DNA of 64,000 nucleotides, taken from NCBI GenBank assembly GCA_003550325.1, contig QKWP01000676.1, positions 97,408 to 161,407 of the forward strand, written 5' to 3'. The translations under genes and the position numbers were made by a program. This document shows positions 56,121 through 64,000 of the stretch, one piece after another. Origin of the DNA: Gigaspora rosea. Taxonomy: Eukaryota; Glomeromycota; Glomeromycetes; Diversisporales; Gigasporaceae. The stretch's first letter is position 1; the number at the start of each line of letters is the position of its first letter. The notes beneath the pieces were generated by a model that saw nothing but the letters and a program-made list of their open reading frames with translations, did no database searches and was not told where the DNA came from.

Positions 56121-57440
56121 TTAAGTTTGTTTACCAACAGGTCTGTAAAGCCCAGACCATGTCAGTTTAGAATTAGTTTTGACTAAGTTGGTCAAAAGTA
56201 TTTCGACCTTGTCCCACCGTTCTTTCTCCTTTGCTTTGTGCTCTGATTCTGCTTCTTTTAAGGTTTTCCTACGCAAAACTTCCTTACGTGGTCTAATTCT
56301 TGCTGCTCTTTTCCTTTTTCTTTGTTCAAGATACCTTGATTTTTCACCCATTCGTTAACTGCCTCACATTGGCACACCCAAATGATTTGCTTGAACTCCC
56401 TTTTGAGCTCATACGTATATCTTTTTTGGCATTTCGTAGTTCTATACTTTCATTGCTGTTACTTAAAAGAATTCTTCTAATGCAATTTATATAGTTTTCT
56501 AGTCTGTCATTTCTTGATAGTCTAATTAAAACTACTTCTGTACTTGCATTTTCCAATGTAGAGGCATCTTCTCTTTTTTTCCCTTTCTTCCTCTGGCGAG
56601 AGACCATTCTTCTAAGGCAAGATTCGCAGCTTTGTGCTCAAATTTCTTCTAGAGGATTTCGTATAGTTCGCAACTTGCTAAGTGTTCTAAATCTTCTTTC
56701 TCCCGAAAGCATGCTATACAGATATCTATCGGGTACAGCATTGGGTTCCTTTTGTGCAGTAAGCTAAGGGTTGGCAGTAAGTTGTTCAGACACTTTGTAT
56801 CAAACACCCATTCCCTATTACTTTGCAAACTTCTACATCTTGACTCTGCATTTTTCTTAAAATTCTGCCAGATTCCCTTCCAATCAATTTCTGATTCTAT
56901 ACTATTCTTATTTTCTAAATATTCTATACTACTAGTGTGTAACCATTCTACACTATAATACAAATTTGTAATACTATCTATTAACCCTCTAATAGGGGTA
57001 TCTATTATGTACTGTTTCCACCTAGGTACTACCCTTACCAATTTCGACCACTCGACATTCCAACTAATAACTTCATTATCCTTACACCTTTCTTTCACTA
57101 ACTTATCCACCTGCTCATTAAAGTAAATGCCACTGTGCCCTTTTACTTTAACGAAGTTGATATCTATCTCCTTATGTTTAATTAGCCTTTCGATCATTGC
57201 AAGAATACTTCCATTCTATAGCTTTGAAATTTTTGTTGTTCTCTGATTACAAAGCACTTTATTGATTATACTGATTGCATTTGCACTGTCGCTATATATC
57301 TTAATTTTGCACTTTTGTGGAATTACGAGCAATGCGGTACCTATTGCCCTAGTTCAGCTCTAGTTGATAAAGGCCAGTCTCGTATTGCACCTGCAAATTG
57401 CACTAGAGTAACTAGATTGGTCTGATCCTGCTTATCAAGT
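56121..57440 (-). pseudogene. LINE2 RNase H, zinc finger and basic tail
   Basis: The RNase H segment reads IYSDSANAISIINKVL (near 57300, keeping the Asp of the TDS block). After a frameshift comes INFVKVKGHSGIYFNEQVDKL (57150-57090), which holds the HSG and final Asp motifs. CIACFREKEDLEHLASC (near 56710) is the Cys-Cys-His-Cys finger. Beyond a frame break, Lys/Arg-rich sequence (EQRKRKRAARIRPRKEVLRR) continues to about 56121. Unlike LINE1, the catalytic acids seem present. RNase H would remove the RNA strand after reverse transcription. Confidence 0.75.
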
Positions 57441-58313
57441 ATGATCTATCCCACACCCATTCTTTGTGGTTGAGTGCTATTTCTAGGCTCTTCTAATGAA
57501 CCATCTGTGTAGATACCTAGATTTTGGAATGTTGCTAGTTTTTGCGCAGTTTCCTTAAACTTAACTCTAAAATCTTGCTCCACAATATACTTATCAATTA
57601 ATGAATTTTCTACCGTTTTGATGAGAACTTTTACGTCTGTGTTTACTGTTCTAGGATCTTGAATTTGTGAGCAATACGTGTGCTTAGGGAGTTGAATGGG
57701 ATTTCACAAAATGCTCTGTTTTCTCCTTTTCTTTTGACAACTCCTTTTTTTAAAGCTCTTTACTTTTGCAGAACTTTTTCCTAATTAGACACATTTCATT
57801 ATTGTTCTTTTCCCATATTTGGCACCCTGCGCATTTTACAAGAGACTCATTGTTTTCTTTTCCATCAGTCCAGTGCTCAATTTCTATAACTTCTCATTTT
57901 TTCTTTTTAATTCTTCCTATCTCTGTATTATCTCTACTTGTACCGAAAAGGACCCATTCTAACTTTCTTTTGTCTCTAGAAACTGGTATCAAGGTAGGTT
58001 GGGTCGCCAAGCTATTTTCACACACTAATCTAAATTGGGACTTTACTTCTTTTGATTTAGTGTTGTGTATTAAAAGCTCTTCTATTCTTTGAAACTATAC
58101 TGGTTTCTTTCCACAACCACTAAGGCCTCTAAGTTTTTGCAGTTGTGACCATGTCAACAAGTGCGCACCATCCTGACTGATTAACTGCTCCAACTATTAT
58201 CCAACAATTGCTTTTATTTTTCAAAAAACATTTTTTTTCCTTCATTTAGGAGGGCCAAATTTCATTATTGTTTTTATTTGTAAACTTTACCGCCTCTTCC
58301 AATTCTTTGCACT

Positions 58314-60526
58314 CTAGCTTGATTTTAACTGTTTTTCTTCTTGCACTAACTTTGCATTAAAATTGAATCGAAACTCGCTACTCTTGCATCTGTCAGTATT
58401 CCATGAAAGAATATACTCCATACTTTTACTATCTAGCTGAGCCTGCCTAAGTCTAATCCAAGTTACTGACCCTACTGTTCCTGTGTTGTTTAATCTTTTG
58501 ATTAGACTTGGTATTTGCTGAGCTAGTCTTGCTTGCCAGATTGTTCTAAGACCCACAAGATTACGATGATGTAGGATTCCATTTGCTGAAGAACTTGCCA
58601 ACCCTGCCTTGTTTTTAATAAGCATTAACCACAGTCTGTGCAAACAATTGCACACCCGCTTGCTTACTATGTGACATTTTAATCTGTATTCTAATCTGGG
58701 GATTAAAACCTTGTTGTTGACGTATTTAGATGCCGAGTATAACCTTTTTCTTTTTTAAAATCCTTACTAAGTTTTGAATTTCCTGCTCCACCAGTCTTAG
58801 ACCGCAGTTTTTGTCATTTTTCTCAGAAACCCAGATGCCGAGAAACCTTGCCGGTTTATCTTTTTCTTTTGCTTGGATTTCTGTTCTATTGCTAGAGTGG
58901 ATTTTGTATTCTTTATTTGTTACTTGTTGATTTCTGTTAATCACTATCAATTCTGATTTGTTCTTATTAATTCTAATGTCGTTCAATTTGTAAAAGTCAT
59001 CAGCCAACTCTAACATCTTCTCCAGCTCCTCCTTGGTCTTAGCGATCCAGGTTGTATCAACAGTATAAGCCAGAACTGCTTGTCGCCATTTTATATGTTC
59101 AATTTTATTAGTACGCAAGTCTACAGACTATTCTATCTCAACTTCGTACCCCTACTTTTTCCGGCTTTGAATCTCATACAAAAGAGGATTGTAGAATATA
59201 CGCCAGACCAAAGGAGAGAGCACCTCTCCTTGATCAATACTATCACCAGCTATGACTTGTTTTGTATTACCGAAAGCAGTTATAATTTCAAATTGTCTTC
59301 TAGAAAAAAGGTTTATAACATATTTGCAAAGATTTTTGGGTAGCTTAATTCTTCTAAGAGCCAACTCTAGAGAATCCATACTTATAGAATCGAAGGCCTT
59401 TTGCATGTCTTGGTATAAGACCCATAGTTCTTTTTTCTTATTTCTGGCCTCTTCTGTTATACAATTCAAAATATGTATAGGATCTTCAGTACTTTTTCCT
59501 GACAGACCTGCAAAATTTGGACCCTTCAATATTTTTTTTCCTTAAAGATTCGACCTAATCTTCGCATTAAAACCTTGTTTAAACCTTTTCTTACTGTTTT
59601 TAAAAGTATGATAGGCTGAACATTGTTCAAATTAAAATTCCACTCCTCTTTTTTCGGTATAGGATATAAAAGACCCAATTTCTACTTCTATGGTATTTTC
59701 CTGCTTGCTAAACACTTGGACAGAAATTCAGTGCAGAACCATGTTGTGTACTTTCTGAGACATCTTAAGACAGGATATGTGATACCTAATATTCCAGGGG
59801 CTGAGTTGCTGCGTGTTGTGAAAAGTGCCTGTTCCTATTCTTCCAACGTAATTTCACTCAGTACTTGATCGTATCATTCTTCTTTTATATCCTCTTTTGG
59901 TTTCTATTGCTCCTGCCATTCTTTGTTTTAAATTTCTAACATCAAAATTTCTTTTCTGAATTGTTCTTTAAAGTGTATTTCCACTCGGTCGAGAACTTCT
60001 TTTTCTTTTGTATAAAACTTAAAGTCATTCTCCATATCTTCACAAACTCTATCTATCTTAATTTTCTTGGTCGGCCTTTCTAAAATGCTATTTAGCACTA
60101 ATTTTTAATTCGTGACTATTCTGTCACATCTTTCTTCTATACTCTCCCTAATCTTGAATTCTTCTAGTAACATGTTTTTTTGTTCCATACTTTCTTGACC
60201 AGTTTAGCTATAAGTTCCAAGTGTTTATAAATTTCATCTGACCATAGATCATCCTCATTTTCTACAATTAAGTCCTCTTTTAATTTTGCTTTGATTACTT
60301 TCAATACGCTCTTTAACTTTTCTTTATCTTTGTTATTTAATGCCTGTTCTATATGTTTTTTACTTTTCCTACACAGTTTGTTTAGCCGTTTGAACAGTTT
60401 CCGCAGACTGTGAGTTTGTTCTTCACTAGGTTCATTAGTTTTTGTTGCAGTAAAATGCTTCTTTGGTAGGATTTTGTTTGCTGCTGTTCTTATACTTGAT
60501 TCTAACCAGTTCCATTTATTATCCAA
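58314..60526 (-). pseudogene. LINE2 reverse transcriptase region, broken
   Basis: The linker 60526-60164 is Lys-rich and helical. Reverse transcriptase blocks are FAGLSGKSTEDPIHILNCI and LYQDMQKAFDSISMDSLELAL (59529-59380), then GDSIDQGEVLSPLVWRIFY (near 59200). The catalytic block reads AYTVDTTWIAKTKEEL (near 59070), with YADD changed to YTVD. ARFLGIWVSEK (near 58840) and the thumb-like 58655-58314 piece follow. Between the pieces the frame changes at least four times. Confidence 0.82.
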
Positions 60527-60780
60527 ATCTTCTTGCAGGACCAGTTCTTCTGATCTAGCACTTTCACTGTTTGTTTCCTTTTGATTTTTAACTTTGGACT
60601 TTAAGATCTTGTCTGTTCTTTTTGTGAAAGTGATCCAATCCTCTTCTTGAATTTTATTTGTATCAATACAAATTTTTTTGCTTCTTGCTCTCCATCTTTG
60701 AGCACTATTTTGGCTAGGAACATGAATTTTAGCAAATAACTAGGCAAAGACTATGTGATGGTCACTATTTGTGTATAAGC

Positions 60781-61460
60781 TCATTTTCTGTATTTTGCAC
60801 TTGCTAAATCAACATGCCAGTTGTGCGATAACCAAATGTAATCAATTTTTGAGTCTTTGGATAGACCTTTTCGTGTAGTGCTGCTAGCACCTGTGTCTAA
60901 ATGCGTGAAAGTGTTTTTAAAGCCTCTATCTAATAGCTTTTGTAATAAAGTTTTCCTGTTAGGACCTGGAATTGGATTCTTGCAATTTAACGTGTTATTA
61001 TTAGCCCCTGTATTAAAGTCACCCATAATTAGGACCTTTGCTTTACTCGACTTTTGTATATTCTCAACTCTATTAAATAAGTTCTTGCATATTTCTTTCT
61101 CCTGTTCTTTATCGTTGGGCGGGATATAGACGACAAAAAGGTACCAGACTTCATTTTTGAATACCATATTTGCTTCGATCGTGTAGGGTGACCATCTTAC
61201 CACTCTCGCTAAGTGTTTTTCAATTTTTTGTTTATGATTATTGCTATGCCTGAACCCTTCTTCTTATCTTCTTCTGCTGATGCCCAAAAACCCCTATAAT
61301 TTTCATCCTTATTTATTAACCATTTACCTTCCTTTTCTTGAATGTTTGTTTCACATAATCCAACTATATCCACTTCTTTTAAATCCATCAAATCAACTAG
61401 GCTCTCTAACTGTTTTTTGTTTGATTTAATCCCATTAATATTATGAAATGCAAATGTCAA
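60781..61460 (-). pseudogene. LINE2 APE-type endonuclease, one break
   Basis: FAFHNINGIKSNKKQL and IVGLCETNIQE (61460-61209) carry the catalytic Asn and Glu. After a break near 61205 the frame continues with YLFVVYIPPND, VLIMGDFNTGANN and KIDYIWLSHNW (61203-60781), the Gly-Asp-Phe-Asn and Asp-Tyr-Ile-Trp blocks of APE-like nucleases. It would nick target DNA to prime reverse transcription. Confidence 0.85.
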
Positions 61461-61543
61461 AAGATTGTTTGTTCCCTCCTTCTTTTTTTCCTAGCACTTG
61501 CTACCTGTACTGCCAGTGTTCTTTGAGACGCCCACGGCTACTA

Positions 61544-62960
61544 TTAGGAGTGATTTGGCCAATCCTTGTCTTTTGCCCGTTCTCCATATGAGAACTGTTT
61601 TATGTATGAATGGTTGTTTCTGTGTGCTAAGAAAAGATTTGAGCCCTCGTGATTATTAAATCTATGTGACCCTTCCAGTCGAGTTAATCTGCTCAAAATT
61701 TCCAAGAGTAAGTCTTTATTGTTAATATCGGTTTGTGATTTGGATACATTTCTTTCCGTACTTCTACTTTCTTTCTTATTTTCTACTTCTTTTATGAAGC
61801 GATTGTATGACATGATAGGTTTCTCTTCACGATTTTCTTCTACGGTAGAGTCATCTAGTTCTTCATATATCCAACTAAGTGTTGAATTGAAATATTTAAT
61901 TCTGGTTTTAAGTGCCTTTTGCTTGTCCTTCATATTTTCAAATTCCACTAGAGCTGATCCCCTTTGAAAGCCATTTCTGTTTTTAAAAATATGAAACATC
62001 TTGGCCTTAGTGTGTATAAGCTGTCTCCACAAGATTACTTCATTTGTAGTACATGGTAGGCCAGAAAGTTTTGCCATTATTTCCTTCTAGATTTTAGTAC
62101 TTCTTTTCCATTTTCTCCAAGTATCATACGAGTTAGTGATTCATTATTGTGTGGAATTGCCCAAGTGCTTTGAAGCTGTTCTTTTTTATTTGAAGATAAG
62201 TATACTATAAGTTCGAGTTTAGCATGACCGTCTCTGTTGACTGTGCGATACGAGTTTTCTATTCAGCCAAAGTTACTAATGAACTTAAACAGATTGTCTG
62301 TTCTACCCTTTGCAGGCATGTCCCAAAAGGTGATTTTGGTCCTTTTCAATTTCGTCTCCTCATCCATATCTTGATTAGAGTAAAAGACCTCTGCCATACT
62401 TTTTTCTGTATTTTTCAGCATATACGATACTTCTTTCCCTTTGTTTGACTTGACCATAGGCACGTTTGTTTGTTCTGATATACTTTTCCTTTTATCCTTT
62501 AGATTTAATCTATTTTCTGGAGCATGTATTGACCCATATATATTCTTTTTCTTCTTCTACGTTTATAATACTGCTAAGCTGTTCTTCAATACCACAAAGC
62601 AGCCTGTTTCTGAAAGCACCAGTAGTATTTTCTTTTTTTCTGCTAATTCCTTTTTTAGGGTTTTCTTTTTTAACTGGTTCTCTTTTTCTTCCTGTAGGCG
62701 AAGTTCCTTTTCTTTAAGTAGCGCTTCTTCGTTTACTTGTTTTTTTTCTTGATTTCTGCCTCTTGTAATTCTAAGATTCGCAGAATAGCTAATTCTACTG
62801 ATGGGTGTGCAATGTTCATAAATTTAATGATAAACTCCTCTTGTTCTTTGTTGCCCATTTCCTATCTTAATGCCGGAATAGCCTTCAAAATCCTGTCATT
62901 CGGGTTGTTTAAAAATTCTCTAACTGCATCTAATTGTATAGTGATTATCTCCATCTGCAT
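61544..62960 (-). pseudogene. LINE2 ORF1 (coiled coil and RRM-like), broken
   Basis: From ATG at 62960 (MQMEIITIQLDAVREFLNN), through a stop, it reads EQEEFIIKFMNIAHPSVEL. Then comes a Lys/Glu-rich coiled coil (EALLKEKELRLQEEKENQL). The piece 62463-62263 has TKITFWDMPAKGRTDNLFKF, and 62077-61544 begins MAKLSGLPCTTNEVILWRQL with FQRGSALVEFENMKDKQKAL, which resembles an RRM with its RNP blocks. LINE ORF1 proteins of this sort bind the element RNA. Three or more stops or frame changes lie between 62960 and 62077; the last piece is open. Confidence 0.7.
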
Positions 62961-63402
62961 TAAGAACTTTCTAGAAATCTATTTTTAGAATTCAATATAG
63001 TGTCACGTGACTGGAATGTACGTATTTGTTTATTTGATTAGTTTGGTTGTTCAGACATGATTTCTTTGTTTACCCGTTTGGTAATGTTTATTTGTTTTGT
63101 TTACATGTAATTTAATCAGAACAAAACAGATCTGCAATACAGGGTCATAGCCAGTCCCCAAAAATTCTTCAAAAAATTTTTTCGAAAAATTAAATTTCTT
63201 TGATAGCAAGTTATTTGTCGGAACTAGCTCCCAGTGTGTTTACTAAACTACTGTTTATTTTAAGTAACTTTTGTTTTATCTTATATGAGTTTAGTGCCTT
63301 TACTAGTGTGTATTTTGGGTATTAACTGAAATTTGTTTTATGCCATTTTTGGAAATGTGGATCAGCGGAAAAAGTTCATAGTTTATATGCCTTAATATTG
63401 CT

Positions 63403-63669
63403 AATAAAAGGCATTTTTGTATTTAAAGCAAAGTATATAAGAAGTATGATCTTTTTTTAATTTTTTTGCATAGCAATACTAGCACTATTTCAAAGCTGTA
63501 TATAGTTTTTGAATAATGTTTTATTAGTAACACATTGTGCTACAAAAAAGTACTTTAAAGTGTATAAATAAGTTACTAGGCAATCAGGAGCTTTTTTTGA
63601 ACTTCCATAAAGATACTTAATAGTGTATTTTAATTAAAATATAGGTATTGTTCAAAAACGTTCATCAAT
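63403..63669. other. Spacer beyond LINE2, nothing recognised
   Basis: AT-rich DNA right of the LINE2 target duplication; no supported gene. Confidence 0.35.
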
Positions 63670-63902
63670 TATTGTCATGGATAATCATGAAATTGAATAA
63701 TAGTGAAATTTAAATCTATTTTATATACGATTTTTAAAATTTTTTAGGACCTTTTTGTTAAATATTTTTTATGGTTGAATTAGAATTTAGGGTTAGGGTT
63801 ATTAATAAAAGAGTATAGGTAGATTTTGGTAGATTTATATTTTCAAATTGAGACCCCAAATTTCATCATTATCTGATTTAATGATCATCTGTAACAATTA
63901 TT
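63670..63902. mobile_element. MITE, second copy of the family at 43819-44008
   Basis: ATTGTCATGGATAATCATGA at the left and, inward from the right, ATTGTTACAGATGATCATTA are inverted ends. The inside carries GGGTTAGGGTTATTAATAAA and AATTGAGACCCCAAATTT, matching the first copy in order. Non-coding. Confidence 0.78.
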
Positions 63903-64000
63903 AATTGCTTATTGAATTGCAGAATTTGATTTTAATCAAAAGATCTTTGAATTTAAGTATCATCAATTAAAAAAATTTCTTTTTTGAGCCAATACATAAA

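Larger units (their letters stand above)
55883..63389 (-). mobile_element. Non-LTR retrotransposon LINE2, full length but broken
   Basis: On the minus strand the order is 5' UTR (63389-62961), ORF1 (62960-61544), APE endonuclease (61460-60781), reverse transcriptase (about 59560-58700), RNase H (about 57440-57060), zinc finger (near 56700), basic C-terminal extension (to 56121), 3' UTR, AATAAA, hairpin and A12 tail (55894-55883). A 13-bp direct repeat CCTTAATATTGCT lies at 55871-55883 and 63390-63402, immediately outside both ends. That marks a complete insertion of about 7.5 kb. The coding strand is rich in A and G, opposite to the C-rich LINE1. Many stops and frameshifts make it inactive. 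Confidence 0.88.

Noticed and set aside
61719..61967. Plus-strand frames across LINE2 (for example here and 62441-62752)
   Set aside because: Antisense shadows of LINE2 ORF1; the minus strand has the conserved motifs.

Overview
This is AT-rich eukaryotic DNA with very few host genes and dense layers of mobile elements. It is most consistent with an arbuscular mycorrhizal fungus such as Rhizophagus or a close relative. That is an inference from four things: a two-exon BTB-BACK-TLDc gene plus a broken paralogue, short GT..AG introns (57-83 bp), glycosyltransferases of the type expanded in these fungi, and the mix of hAT elements, LINEs, tRNA-derived SINEs and MITEs. No rRNA gene, standalone tRNA gene, CRISPR array or bacterial operon was seen.

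Host-type genes: (1) an intact BTB-BACK-TLDc gene on the minus strand (22684-24208, one 79-bp intron); (2) an intact type II membrane glycosyltransferase with a DXD motif (30643-31797, plus); (3) a glycogenin-like GT8 glycosyltransferase (45467-47346, plus) whose middle intron holds a large palindrome and whose reading frame I cannot join cleanly; (4) a dead BTB relic (1985-3300, minus) whose first exon has become a tandem array; (5) decayed fragments at 39560-39895, 47852-48145 and 53460-54212.

Mobile elements, left to right: a foldback element (175-800); a dead hAT with a perfect 8-bp target duplication (3679-5999); TA-flanked MITEs, some nested (7091-10693); a TTAA-flanked piggyBac-like MITE (10857-11843); a 7.7-kb LINE (LINE1, about 12890-20660, plus); a SINE immediately behind it whose 3' end resembles the LINE1 end (20662-21298); many MITEs (21298-27918); a 5.4-kb hAT with terminal repeats and a perfect 8-bp duplication, itself invaded by a piggyBac-like and a 9-bp-duplication foldback element (33842-39229); a decayed LINE (41030-42960); three further hAT MITEs each with a perfect 8-bp duplication (43482-43731, 44335-45174, 49509-50152) besides the one at 25644-25871; a second longer SINE in reverse (51535-52565); and a full-length but broken minus-strand LINE (LINE2, 55883-63389) flanked by a 13-bp duplication.

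Themes: LINE1, LINE2 and both SINEs end in a short hairpin near an AATAAA and an A-rich tail, suggesting a shared 3'-end recognition rule. The LINE1 protein carries an unusual run of about six degenerate 50-60-residue repeats ahead of its endonuclease. The hAT elements carry family-specific motif arrays just inside their ends. All family calls come from reading motifs; no database search was run.
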